NCBI RefSeq assembly: GCF_003058325.1
Contig: NZ_CP028844.1
Coordinates: 536,001 to 600,000 of the forward strand
Length of the DNA stretch: 64,000 nt
From: Methylobacterium currus
Lineage (GTDB): Bacteria; Pseudomonadota; Alphaproteobacteria; Rhizobiales; Beijerinckiaceae
Reading direction: 5' to 3'
Shown here one piece after another: positions 9,671 through 18,321 of this stretch. Under the pieces are notes generated by a model, which did not search any database, had not been told where the DNA came from, and worked only from the letters and a program-made list of their open reading frames with translations. Within the stretch, counting starts at the first letter, position 1. Each line of letters opens with the position of its first letter. Made by a program: the position numbers and the translations under genes.

Positions 9671-9787
9671 ATGAGCGTCTCCGCCCATTTCGTTCGACCG
9701 ATCTACCCTCAAGCCGTGATCGTCTCGCTGTCCGGCTACCTGGCGGCCGCGGTGATGTGCGCCGACCGGCGGGCTGTGGCGCGCTGA
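9671..9787 (+). CDS. Small ORF with strong ribosome binding site (38 aa)
   Basis: A 38-codon ORF whose ATG is preceded by GGGAGGAATCG, a near-ideal Shine-Dalgarno with correct spacing. The peptide begins MSVSAHFVRPIY, has a short hydrophobic segment (AVIVSLSGYLAAAVM) that may cross or touch the membrane, and ends in a basic tail. It lies between bioB and the convergent DUF2336 gene. No family is recognised. The RBS and the open frame are the only support. Confidence 0.42.
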   Translation: MSVSAHFVRPIYPQAVIVSLSGYLAAAVMCADRRAVAR

Positions 9788-9804
9788 GGCGTACAGACGC
9801 GGCG

Positions 9805-11025
9805 TCAGGCGGCGAGGAGCTGCCGGTCGCGGCGGTAGCTGTCCAGCAGGTCGGCGGACAGCGTCTCCGTGACGGCGTCGACGGCGGCTTCGCTCACCAG
9901 GACGCGGGCGAGCACCCGGGCCTCGTCGCGGGCCGCCTCGGCGTCGAAGCGGTTGAGCAAGGCGACGATGGCGTGGGCGTCGGCGAAGGGCAGCCGCTCG
10001 CAGGCGGTCACTGCCCGCTCGATCATCCGCCGCGACAGGCCGGCGCCGCTGCTCTCGCGCAGGCCGCTCGCCTCCTCGTGCCAGGCGGACATCGCCGCCG
10101 CGAAGGCCGGTTCGAGGGCGGGCGGCAGTCCGGCCCGGCGGTAGAGCGCTGCCATGCCGCTGCCGCGCGGATCGTGCAGCAGCCCCGCCACCCGCTCGAC
10201 GGCCAGGCCCGAGAGGTCGGCCAGCGCGGCCTCGGTGAAGGCCATCCGGCCCGACAGCATCGCCCGCAGGATCAGCCCGGGGGTGAGCTGGCCGGACCCG
10301 CGCAGATGGGCGACGAGGCGGCGCAGGTCGGCGCGGTCCGAGCCTTCGGCGAGCCCGAGCGTCGTGCGCTCCCGCGCCTCCCGGGTCACCCGTTCGCTGC
10401 GCTCGGGCGAGAGCCAGCCGCAGCCGCTCACGAAGACCGACAGGGCGCTGGCGAGGCGGGCGGTCACCGCCTGGCGCACGTCGAGGGGCAGGTCGGCCCG
10501 GGCGAGGAGGGCCTCGCGCAAGGCGCCGTCGTCGCCGTGGCGCTCGACCATCCGCAGCAGGCTGCCGCGGGTGATCTCGGCGCCCGGATTGGCGGCGAGC
10601 ATCCTGAGGGCGGCCGCGCCGGCGATCTCGGAGAGCGCCCCGCACAGCATGGGCGAGAGGTGGGGCCTCCCCGCGATGGCGATCCGGCCCGCCTCGTCGC
10701 CGACGGCGGCGCAATCGACGAGGTCGGCATCCGACAGGACCGGCGAGCGGGCCAGGACCAGCCCGGCGATCTCGGCCTGGTCCTGGGCCAGGGCGACGAC
10801 CACGGTCCGGGGCGCCTCCGCGGCGTTGGCGCAGGCCTCGGCCAGCGCCCGCCGCACCAGCGGCGAGGGATCGTCGAGGAGCGCCGTGATGGCGGTCTTC
10901 GCCTCCCAGCGCGCGGCGGGATCGAGCTTGGCGTAGAGATAGGCCCGGGCGAGCGACGAGGCCGCCTCGGCCCGTCGCCCGGCGGATTCGTGCTGCGTCC
11001 AGAGCAGGAACTGGCGGATGATCAT
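9805..11025 (-). CDS. DUF2336 domain-containing protein
   Basis: A 406-residue, helix-rich, Ala/Arg/Leu-rich cytoplasmic protein. Repeated pieces such as DDPSPLVRRALAEACANA and LARADLPLDVRQAVTARLA look like HEAT-type helical repeats, the pattern of the DUF2336 family common in alphaproteobacteria. Its molecular role is unknown. The ATG at 11025 (MIIRQFLLW) was chosen because upstream in-frame sequence lies in the terminal part of the neighbouring transglycosylase and is low-complexity. The upstream same-strand transglycosylase is separated by 23 bases, so they probably form one operon. Confidence 0.72.
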   Translation of the reverse strand: MIIRQFLLWTQHESAGRRAEAASSLARAYLYAKLDPAARWEAKTAITALLDDPSPLVRRALAEACANAAEAPRTVVVALAQDQAEIAGLVLARSPVLSDADLVDCAAVGDEAGRIAIAGRPHLSPMLCGALSEIAGAAALRMLAANPGAEITRGSLLRMVERHGDDGALREALLARADLPLDVRQAVTARLASALSVFVSGCGWLSPERSERVTREARERTTLGLAEGSDRADLRRLVAHLRGSGQLTPGLILRAMLSGRMAFTEAALADLSGLAVERVAGLLHDPRGSGMAALYRRAGLPPALEPAFAAAMSAWHEEASGLRESSGAGLSRRMIERAVTACERLPFADAHAIVALLNRFDAEAARDEARVLARVLVSEAAVDAVTETLSADLLDSYRRDRQLLAA

Positions 11026-11048
11026 CGGCGCGGCTCCGTGACGGGTCT

Positions 11049-12095
11049 TCAAGACTGGATCGAGGAAGGCGTGAGGGCGGCGCGGTGGCGCCCGCCGAAT
11101 TCCCGCGGGCGGGCCGGCGGCAGCGGCACCCCGGGGGTCGCACTGTCTGGGATGGTGTCTTGGCCAGCGTCTTGGATGGTGTCCCGGATCCCGGCCGGCG
11201 CGATCGAGGACGGCGCGGGCATCGCTGAGGCGATCACCGGCGCGTCGCTCGATCGCGGGAAGTAGCTCGGCGCCGCGGCCCCGCCCCGGCTGCCCCACAG
11301 CTTGGCGACGCTGTCGGAGACCGGGCCGCGGCGGGCATCGGTCTGGAACAGCGAGCGCAGGCCGCTGCCGGCCTCGGGGGCGTAGGCGGTCGGGGCCGCG
11401 GCCTGCGCGGCGAGCGTGCCGGTCGCGGCGGGGGCCGCCGGGCTGGTGCCGAGCACGGCGTAGAGCTCGGAGGCGCTGCGGGCCCGGCCGGTGCGGTCGT
11501 AGAACAGGCCGCGATTGCCGGCGGCGGCCTCCGGCAGGTCGGCGGCGGCGGAGCGCCCGGGAGCGCTCTCGGCGGCGCGGATCAGGGTCAGCGCGCCACG
11601 CACGCCGAGCAGATGGGCGGCGTAGAGATCGGCACGGTTCGGCTCGCGGCCGAGCGCCTCCGAGAGCGCGTCGGCGTTGCGGCGGGTGAGCGCCCCGGCC
11701 ATCGCCGAGGAGACCTCCGGGTCCCGCCGCAGGTCGAGGATCGCCTGGCGGGCGGCCGGATCGCTGACCGTGTAGCCGCCCGACGAACGGGCGGTGATCG
11801 CGTCGGCGTAGGAGCCGAGGCCCAGCGACGGGCCGTCCTGCTTCATCACCCCGAGCCAGGTCTGCTCGATGAACTGGAACAGACCGGTGGCCGAGGAGGA
11901 GCCGGCCTTGGCGCTCGGGTTGAGGCTCGATTCGCGCTGCGCCGTCGAGAGCAGGTAATCGAAGGCGGCGCCGGTCTTCTCGGCGCCCTGGCGGATCGCG
12001 TCGATCACCGGGTTGCCCGAGGCCGCGCGGCCGGCCGCCTGAGCGGCCCCCTGGCTGGCAGTCCCTTGCGACGGCGTGCTGGTGAACAGGAACAT
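11049..12095 (-). CDS. Lytic transglycosylase-like protein (SLT domain)
   Basis: A 348-residue protein with an SLT-type segment: FDYLLSTAQRESSLNPSA (E of RESS is the expected catalytic Glu) followed by SATGLFQFIEQTWL, the usual G-L-F-Q motif, at about residues 40-75. Such enzymes cleave the MurNAc-GlcNAc bond of peptidoglycan. No clear signal peptide is seen at either possible start (MFLFTSTPSQ at 12095 or a GTG at 12119), as in some flagellar or secretion-linked transglycosylases. The C-terminal 150 residues are Ala/Pro/Ser-rich and probably disordered. It pairs with the DUF2336 gene downstream. Confidence 0.72.
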   Translation of the reverse strand: MFLFTSTPSQGTASQGAAQAAGRAASGNPVIDAIRQGAEKTGAAFDYLLSTAQRESSLNPSAKAGSSSATGLFQFIEQTWLGVMKQDGPSLGLGSYADAITARSSGGYTVSDPAARQAILDLRRDPEVSSAMAGALTRRNADALSEALGREPNRADLYAAHLLGVRGALTLIRAAESAPGRSAAADLPEAAAGNRGLFYDRTGRARSASELYAVLGTSPAAPAATGTLAAQAAAPTAYAPEAGSGLRSLFQTDARRGPVSDSVAKLWGSRGGAAAPSYFPRSSDAPVIASAMPAPSSIAPAGIRDTIQDAGQDTIPDSATPGVPLPPARPREFGGRHRAALTPSSIQS

Positions 12096-12235
12096 GGCGG
12101 CCCGGTGGAGCGGCACCACGACGCGCGGGCCAGCTCTCTCTTGGTCCCCAGGATGCTGGCGTTATGGTAAAGGAAGCTTGAAACGGGGACGGGCGACGGC
12201 GTCCCGCGTTCCGTCCAAGCCTCGCCCTCCGGATC

Positions 12236-12391
12236 GCGACCGAGAAACAGGGCCTCGAAGTCCCGTCCCCCATAGAATTCGTTGGTGACCAGCACCTGGT
12301 CCGCCTCCACCAGATAGGTGATCACGGCACCGTGCTCGACCGGCACGGTGCGGAGGCCGGGCTCCAAATCGTCCCGCGGCCGTTCGCCGGT
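12236..12391 (-). pseudogene. Remnant of RelE/ParE-family toxin
   Basis: One frame reads PRDDLEPGLRTVPVEHGAVI, TYLVEADQVLVTNEF and YGGRDFEALF in succession, matching the C-terminal half of ParE/RelE toxins (D-L-x-P-G-L-R, then beta strands, then hG-x-RD). The N-terminal helical half is not found in any frame upstream, the frame runs on past the normal end, and no antitoxin gene is adjacent. I infer a decayed toxin gene. The rest of the 12096-12656 gap shows no gene that I can support. Confidence 0.5.
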
Positions 12392-12656
12392 GGAGCGTCG
12401 CCGATGCGTGTGCACCGATCCCTGATCCGGCGCACGGAGCCTTTCGCGGTTGTCAGGTTGCGGCTGTCTTGCAGACAACCAGAAAGATGGTGGCCAAGCG
12501 GTGCTGTTCGGACGTGATGCCGATCGTCTCGGCGGCCTGCATGGCGGACCCTGTCCGAGATCAGCCATGCCGGCAGCACCAAATCGCGCCCGGATCACGC
12601 GCGCGCCTGCGGGTGCGCGGCCCCCGGGCACCGCCCCTGCGGCGCGGGGCGCCCCG

Positions 12657-13283
12657 TCACCGCTTCGGCACGTCGCCCCCGCCCGGCGGCCGGCGCATCT
12701 CGAAGCGGTTCTCGGACTCGACCGTGAAGTAGTCGAAGTAACCGCCGCGCATGATCGGCCGCATCGCCCCGGTATCGACCCGGCCCTCCGGCGTCACGAA
12801 ACGGTCGTCGATATACATCGACACGACCTGGCCGATCACCATGAAGTAGGCCGGCTCCCCGCCCTCGGCCGGCACGAGAGGGATCGTCTGGAGCCATTTG
12901 CATTCGAGGGCGGCGGGCGCGTCGGCGACCCGCGGCGGGCGCACCTTGCGCGACGGGGCGGTGGCGAGGCCGGCGGCATCGAACTCGCTCTCGCCCCGCG
13001 GCAGCGGCGCCGAGGAGACGTTCATCCCCTCCCGGAGATCGAAGGTCGCGAGGCTGCAGACGAACTCGCCCCCCTCCTCCGCGAAGGTCAGCGCGTCCTT
13101 GCGGCCGAAGGAGGAGAACATCACCATCTCGGGGTTGTCCCCGATCCCGTTGAAGAACGAGTAGGGCGAGAGGTTCAGCTGCCCGGAGGCGCTGAGCGCG
13201 CTGACCCAGCCGATCGGGCGCGGCGCCACCAGGGCCTTGAACGGGTTGTGCGGCAGGGTGCGGGTCTCGGCGTCGTAATGCAT
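12657..13283 (-). CDS. Flavin reductase family protein (FMN-binding)
   Basis: A 208-residue protein of the flavin reductase-like / DIM6-NTAB split-barrel family. The segments LVAPRPIGWVSALSASGQLN (near residue 17), LSPYSFFNGIGDNPEMVMFS and ETNFVCSLAT-like EGGEFVCSLATFDLREGMN match the FMN-binding core. Such proteins supply reduced flavin to monooxygenases or bind FMN themselves. ATG at 13283. It is on the same strand as the nitroreductase upstream with about 120 bases between them. No partner monooxygenase is visible. Confidence 0.85.
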   Translation of the reverse strand: MHYDAETRTLPHNPFKALVAPRPIGWVSALSASGQLNLSPYSFFNGIGDNPEMVMFSSFGRKDALTFAEEGGEFVCSLATFDLREGMNVSSAPLPRGESEFDAAGLATAPSRKVRPPRVADAPAALECKWLQTIPLVPAEGGEPAYFMVIGQVVSMYIDDRFVTPEGRVDTGAMRPIMRGGYFDYFTVESENRFEMRRPPGGGDVPKR

Positions 13284-13404
13284 CGGCGGCCCCGGGGCGT
13301 GGCGAGAACTGGCGGCGGCCCGTCGGCATGGCCGTCCGCCGCCAGTTAGATCATCCGCGGGGCCGGGCGCCAGCCCGCCCCGTCGCGTCCTGGGCGGGAT
13401 CCCG

Positions 13405-13968
13405 TCAGTACCGCGTCACGATCTCGGCAAGGGCCGGCCGCGGCCGGTCGGGCGGGACCTGCTCGGCCCGTCCGACATGGACGAAGCCTGCCAGCCGCTC
13501 GGCCGGGTCGAGGCCGAGCGCGTCGAGCACCCGGCGGTCATAGGCCATCCACTCGGTGAGCCAGGAGGTGCGGAAGCCGAGCGCATTGGCCGCCACGATC
13601 AGGTTCATCGCGGCGGCGCCCGCCGAGAGAACCTGCTCCCAGTCGGGGATCTTCACGTGGGGGCCGGCCCGCGACACCACGGCGATCACGAGCGGTGCCT
13701 GGGCGAGGCGCCCGGCCTCGAGGGCGAGGCGCTTGTCGTCGGCCTCCGGGTGGTCGGCCCGGTAGGCCTCGGCCACCACCCGGCCGATGCGGGCCTGGGC
13801 CTCGCCCTCGATCAGGATGAAGCGCCAGGGGGCGAGCTTGCCGTGGTCCGGCACCCGGGCGGCGGCGGCGAGGATGGCATCCAGCTCCTCCGGGGAGGGG
13901 GCGGGGCCGGCGAGGTGCGCCGGCGGCACCGAGCGGCGGGTGCGGAGAAGGTCGAGGGTTGCGTTCAT
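13405..13968 (-). CDS. Nitroreductase family protein (YdjA-like)
   Basis: A 187-residue FMN-dependent oxidoreductase. RTRRSVPPAHLAGPAPSP and AAARVPDHGKLAPWRFILIE match the short YdjA-type subgroup (PDHG-x-L-x-PWRF). Later SAGAAAMNLIVAANALGF and GFVHVGRAEQVPPDRPRP fit the dimer and FMN-contacting parts. The start was placed at the ATG giving MNATLDLLRTRRS, since further upstream the frame is unlike the family. Physiological substrate is unknown. It is divergent from the YfhO-like gene. Confidence 0.88.
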   Translation of the reverse strand: MNATLDLLRTRRSVPPAHLAGPAPSPEELDAILAAAARVPDHGKLAPWRFILIEGEAQARIGRVVAEAYRADHPEADDKRLALEAGRLAQAPLVIAVVSRAGPHVKIPDWEQVLSAGAAAMNLIVAANALGFRTSWLTEWMAYDRRVLDALGLDPAERLAGFVHVGRAEQVPPDRPRPALAEIVTRY

Positions 13969-14134
13969 CTCGGCTTCAGTGGCTTGAGCTATAGCGGAAG
14001 GGACGGGGAGGACAGGCTGCCATCCTGGCGCCCCGATGCTCCCTTTAAGCACCATTCCGCCCCGGACGGCCACGGCCGGGCGCGACGTGAAGCCGGGCGC
14101 CGGGCAAGCCGGGGCCGAGGACGCCGACCGCACC

Positions 14135-16579
14135 ATGACGCGCTCTCCCGCATCCCCCTCCCATGCCTGGACCGCCCGGGACTTCTGGCTGGCGCTCGCC
14201 GCCGTGCTGCTGTTCTGGGCCGCCGCCGCCGCGGTGTGGCCGCTCGCCGGTGCGGTGGTGCCCTGGGATTCCAAGAACCACTTCTACCCGATGCTGCGCT
14301 ACCTCGGCGCGGCCCTGGCGAACGGCGAATTGCCGCTCTGGAACCCCTACCACTTCGCCGGGCACCCCTCGGTCGCGGATCCGCAATCGCTGCTCTTCAC
14401 GCCGACGATGCTGCTCTTCGCGTGGCTCGACCCCTCGCCGTCGATGGAGCTGTTCGACGCCGTGGTGTTCGCCCACCTGCTCCCGGGCGCGGTCGCGACG
14501 CTGCTGATCTTCCGCCGTCGCGGCTGGCACCCGGCCGGCGCGGTCGCGGCCGCGATGGTGTTCGTGCTCGGCGGCTCGGCCTCGGCCCGGCTGCAGCATA
14601 CCGGCATGATCATCTCCTACGGCTTCGTGCCGCTCGCCTGGTGGCTGCTGGAGGAGGCGCTGGCACGCCGCTCCTACGCTTTCGGTGTCGCCTTCGCGAT
14701 CGTCGCCGCCGTGATGACGGTGGGGCGCGACCAGGTCGCGTTCCTGTGCGGCCTGAGCCTGATCGGCGTCGCGGTCCATGCCGTGCTCACGGCGCCGGCG
14801 CCGCTCGCCTCCCTGCGGGCCCGGATCGGCGTGCTCGCCGTGATGGCGGCGGTCGGCGGCGCGCTCCTCGCCGTGCCCTCGCTGCTCACCATGCAGTTCC
14901 TGATGACCTCGACCCGGCCGTCCTTCGGCTACGGGGCGGCCATCATGGGCTCGCTGCCGCCGTCGAGCTTCGCCACCGCGTTGTTCGCCGACGTGTTCGG
15001 CTCCCTGCGCTGGACCTACGATTACTGGGGTCCGGACTGGCAATCGATGGACGGCAACACCTGGACCGACCGGGCGGTAAACTATCTCTTCGCCGGCACC
15101 CTGCCGGCGGTCCTGATCCTCTGGCACGGCATCGCGGGCGGGCGCCTCGCCGCGCGGGAGATCCGCTATCCGGTCATCGTGCTCGCCGCCGCCACGCTCT
15201 ACGCGCTCGGGCGCTACACCCCGCTCTTCGCGCCGGTCTTCGACCACGTCCCCGGCGTCGACCTGTACCGCCGGCCCGCCGACGCGACCTTCGTCATGAA
15301 TATCGGGCTCGCGCTCACCGCCGGGTACCTCGTCCATCGTTACGTGACCGAGGGCGCGCCCCGGTTCCGGTGGTCCGGCGGTGCGGGCCTCGCGCGCGCC
15401 GCCCGGCTGGCCGTGCCCGCCCTCATCCCGCCCGCTCTGGCCGTCGCGATCCTCGGCGGCATCCTGCTCGTGTCCTACGCCTACGCGGCCAAGGCCCACC
15501 ACCTGCCGGATGCGCTCCGCGACGGCCTGATCGGCACCGGGATCGCGCTGGCCGCCATCGTCGTGATGCTGCGTGCTGCCCCCGGCCGGCGGGCGCTGGC
15601 GGCCTCGTGCCTCGTCGCGCTGCTCGGCGCCGAGCTCGTCTGGCGCAATGCCGGCAACTCCCTCAACGCCGAGCCGGCAGGCCGCTACGCGGTGTTCCAG
15701 CACCTGCCGCCGGAGCAGCTCCAGGGCCTGACCCTGCTTAAAGCCGAGCTCGATGCCCGCCACGCCAAGGGAGAGCATCCGCGGGTCGAGATCCTGGGAC
15801 TCGGCGGTGCCTGGCAGAATGCCTCGATGGTGCTCGGTCTCGAGGACACGATCGGCTACAATCCCCTGCGGCTCGCCGATTACGAGCGCGCCGTCGGCCC
15901 CGGCGAGAACGCCGCCGACCCGAACCTGCGCCAGTTCCCAGGCCTGTTCCGCGGCTACCGCTCGCGGCTCGCCAGCCTGCTCGGCCTCGAATACCTCGTC
16001 CTCGACCGGCCGGCCGAGCGGCTGCCGCGGCACTTCCCGCAGCTGACCGGCGCCAAGCTGCTCTACGGCTCGGGCGAGATGTGGATCTACCGCCTCGATC
16101 CGGCCAAGCCCCGGGCCTATCTGGCGACCCGCCTCGTCCCGGTCGATTCCGAGAGCGTGCTCAGCCAGGACGAGCTGCCGGAATTCGAGGCCAACGAGAC
16201 GGCCCTGGTCGACCAGGACAGCGTGCCGAAGATCAAGGGCGAGTTCGGCCTCAAGGACCCGGCCGCGCCGGTCGCCGCCGCGAAGGGCACCGCGACCATT
16301 CTCGCCTATCGCCGCAATGTCGTCACGGTGGAGGTCGAGACCGACCGCGACAGCGTGCTGGTGCTGCACGACATCTTCTATCCGGGCTGGCAGGCGCGGG
16401 TGGACGGTGCCCGCCGGCCGATCCTGCGCACGAACCTGCTGTTCCGCGGGGTCGAGGTGCCGGCCGGCAAGCACGTGGTCGAGTTCCGGTTCCGCCCGCT
16501 CTCGGTCGACAACCTGGTGGCGGCGGCGAGCGAATTGCTGGCGAGGGACGATGACGCGGGCGAGACGGCGGTTCGGTAA
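14135..16579 (+). CDS. YfhO-like polytopic membrane protein
   Basis: An 814-residue inner-membrane protein with roughly 12 hydrophobic helices in the first 550 residues and a C-terminal periplasmic beta-rich part. Features include WDSKNHFYPMLRYLGAALA and GELPLWNPYHFAGHP after the first helix, the loop layout of YfhO/GT-C type membrane proteins, and the late segment DIFYPGWQARVDG common near the end of YfhO proteins. YfhO is linked to glycosylation of envelope polymers in Firmicutes; the role here is inferred only. ATG at 14135 chosen over one at 14036 because the extension is low-complexity. The 3' end overlaps the next gene by 29 bases. Confidence 0.75.
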   Translation: MTRSPASPSHAWTARDFWLALAAVLLFWAAAAAVWPLAGAVVPWDSKNHFYPMLRYLGAALANGELPLWNPYHFAGHPSVADPQSLLFTPTMLLFAWLDPSPSMELFDAVVFAHLLPGAVATLLIFRRRGWHPAGAVAAAMVFVLGGSASARLQHTGMIISYGFVPLAWWLLEEALARRSYAFGVAFAIVAAVMTVGRDQVAFLCGLSLIGVAVHAVLTAPAPLASLRARIGVLAVMAAVGGALLAVPSLLTMQFLMTSTRPSFGYGAAIMGSLPPSSFATALFADVFGSLRWTYDYWGPDWQSMDGNTWTDRAVNYLFAGTLPAVLILWHGIAGGRLAAREIRYPVIVLAAATLYALGRYTPLFAPVFDHVPGVDLYRRPADATFVMNIGLALTAGYLVHRYVTEGAPRFRWSGGAGLARAARLAVPALIPPALAVAILGGILLVSYAYAAKAHHLPDALRDGLIGTGIALAAIVVMLRAAPGRRALAASCLVALLGAELVWRNAGNSLNAEPAGRYAVFQHLPPEQLQGLTLLKAELDARHAKGEHPRVEILGLGGAWQNASMVLGLEDTIGYNPLRLADYERAVGPGENAADPNLRQFPGLFRGYRSRLASLLGLEYLVLDRPAERLPRHFPQLTGAKLLYGSGEMWIYRLDPAKPRAYLATRLVPVDSESVLSQDELPEFEANETALVDQDSVPKIKGEFGLKDPAAPVAAAKGTATILAYRRNVVTVEVETDRDSVLVLHDIFYPGWQARVDGARRPILRTNLLFRGVEVPAGKHVVEFRFRPLSVDNLVAAASELLARDDDAGETAVR

Positions 16580-17585
16580 AACCCTGGCGCTCGCGCTCGC
16601 GGCGAGTCCTGCGGCGGCAAGTCCTGCGGCGGCAAGTCCTGCGGCGGCAAGTCCTGCGGCGGCAAGTCCTGCGGCGGCAAGTCCCGCCCTCGCGCAAGGC
16701 CCCAGCCTGGCGCAAGCGCCCGGTCCGTCGCCGGTCGTCCCCCCGGGCGGCGCGCCGCAAGGGAGCGCCCCCCAGGGCGTGGCGCCGCAGGGCGTGACCC
16801 AGGGGCCGCCCCCGGCGCCGGCCCCTGCCGAGGCCAGCCTGTCCCTGCGGGCGGTGCTGACCAGCGAGGCGAAGCCCCTGCGCGGCGGCCTGACCTGGCG
16901 GATCTACGAGGACCGGCCGGAGGGCGGAAAGCCCGTGGTGCTGGCCCGCTCCGAGGAGGCGCAGCCGACCTTCCGGCTGCCGCCGGGGAGCTACCTCGCC
17001 AACGTCACCTACGGCTTCGTCAGCACCTCGAAGCGCGTGACCCTGAATTCGGGCGCGACGAGCGACCAGCTCACCGTCAATGCCGGGGCGTTGCGCCTCT
17101 CCGGCGCGGTCGGCGAGGCGAAGATCCCGGGCGGCCAGCTCGCCTTCGCGGTCTTCGTGCCGATCGGCAACAACCCGGAAGGGCGGCTCGTCCGCGACGG
17201 CGTCAAGGCCGGCGAGGTGGTGCGCCTGCCCGAGGGCACCTATCACGTCGTCTCGACCTGGGGCGATTCCAACGCGATCCAGCGCGCCGACCTGAAGGTC
17301 GAGAACGGGCGCCTCACCGACGCGACCCTCAACCACCGCGCCGCCACCGTGACCCTCAAGCTCGTCGCCGCTCCCGGCACCGAGGCCTTCGCGGGCACGG
17401 CCTTCAGCGTGCTCACCCCCGGCGGCGACACCATCCGCGAGGCGATCGGCGCCTTTCCGCAGGTGACCCTGGCGGAGGGCGAGTACCAGCTGATCGCCCG
17501 CCACGACGGCAAGGTCTACACCCAGGACTTCAAGGTCGAGAGCGGTGTCGACCGCGACATCGAGGCGATCGCCAAGGACCCGTGA
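16551..17585 (+). CDS. Secreted protein with repeat-containing signal peptide
   Basis: A 344-residue predicted periplasmic protein of unknown function. It starts MTRARRRFGKTLALALAA and then carries five exact copies of SPAAA and a sixth altered one before a likely cleavage near ALAQ. A Pro/Ala/Gln-rich linker follows (to about residue 95). The mature part has three or more similar beta-rich modules (for example LPPGSYLANVTYGF, LPEGTYHVVSTWGD, LAEGEYQLIARHDG), each with an 'x-P/A-x-G-x-Y' turn as in PEGA or carboxypeptidase-regulatory-like folds. It overlaps the YfhO-like gene, so the two are probably co-expressed at the envelope. Confidence 0.72.
   Translation: MTRARRRFGKTLALALAASPAAASPAAASPAAASPAAASPAAASPALAQGPSLAQAPGPSPVVPPGGAPQGSAPQGVAPQGVTQGPPPAPAPAEASLSLRAVLTSEAKPLRGGLTWRIYEDRPEGGKPVVLARSEEAQPTFRLPPGSYLANVTYGFVSTSKRVTLNSGATSDQLTVNAGALRLSGAVGEAKIPGGQLAFAVFVPIGNNPEGRLVRDGVKAGEVVRLPEGTYHVVSTWGDSNAIQRADLKVENGRLTDATLNHRAATVTLKLVAAPGTEAFAGTAFSVLTPGGDTIREAIGAFPQVTLAEGEYQLIARHDGKVYTQDFKVESGVDRDIEAIAKDP
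16605..16679 (+). repeat. 15-bp coding minisatellite (5 exact copies)
   Basis: Five perfect tandem copies of AGTCCTGCGGCGGCA, in frame as SPAAA, with a degenerate sixth copy after 16680. Copy-number change would keep the frame but change the length of the signal peptide's hydrophobic/c-region. Confidence 0.9.
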
Positions 17586-17760
17586 CGGGTGGTCGGGTGG
17601 GAACGGCGGACCGCGGCATCATAGCTTTCGGCGAGCGGGCTAACCCCTGGTTAAGCGAGCGCCACATGAGTGCCTGCCTGATCGCCAATTAACGTAGGGT
17701 CATGCGCATCTCTGGCGTCCGCTTATCCGGATCTTAACCGAGTGACGCAAGGTTGGTCGC

Positions 17761-18321
17761 ATGCCATGCATGCCCGACCTCATCCATGACAAAAAGGGAG
17801 CGACGACCGTCGAGTTCGCGCTCGTCGGCATGCTGTTCCTCACGGCGCTGCTGTTCACGATGGTCGTGGCCGAGGTCCTATACTTCGGCCAGAAGCTCGA
17901 CTACGCGACCGAGCAGGCGTCGCGGAATATCCTCATCGGCACCTCCCAGCAGAAGCAGCAATCGAATCCGGCCAATCCGGCAACCCTGGCGAGCTTCACG
18001 CAGGAACTCTGCGGCTATCTGCCCGCCGCGATGTCCTGTAGCGACGTTATCGTCAACCTATACAAGGTGCCAGCAGCGAATCCAGGCTACTACGCCTACG
18101 TCAAAACCGACATGAGCGGCCTGGCGCTGCCGCCCCTGACGCCGGGCAGCGGCCAATTCGCTCTCGGAAGCCAGGGCGACTACCAGTACCTGCAGGTCAT
18201 CTATCCGGTCACGCTGCTGCCCGCCTTCATGACGAGCTGGCTCGACACCAACGCGACCTACAAGGGCAAGGCGGCCTATCTGGTGATCTCGACCGCCGCC
18301 TTCCGCGTCGAGCAATTCTGA
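17761..18321 (+). CDS. TadE-like pilus assembly protein
   Basis: A 186-residue pseudopilin-like protein. A short basic leader (HDKKGATTVEFALVG) runs into a 20-residue hydrophobic helix (MLFLTALLFTMVVAEVLYFG). The G-ATTVEFA junction is the TadE-type prepilin peptidase site with its Glu. The rest is extracytoplasmic. TadE proteins are minor pseudopilins of the tight-adherence (Flp) pilus. ATG codons at 17761 and 17770 are alternatives. It is first of three overlapping genes. Confidence 0.85.
   Translation: MPCMPDLIHDKKGATTVEFALVGMLFLTALLFTMVVAEVLYFGQKLDYATEQASRNILIGTSQQKQQSNPANPATLASFTQELCGYLPAAMSCSDVIVNLYKVPAANPGYYAYVKTDMSGLALPPLTPGSGQFALGSQGDYQYLQVIYPVTLLPAFMTSWLDTNATYKGKAAYLVISTAAFRVEQF

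Noticed and set aside
12005..12631. The whole 208-codon frame as a gene
   Set aside because: Only residues ~82-132 match a ParE toxin; the rest is low-complexity and out of keeping with any protein.
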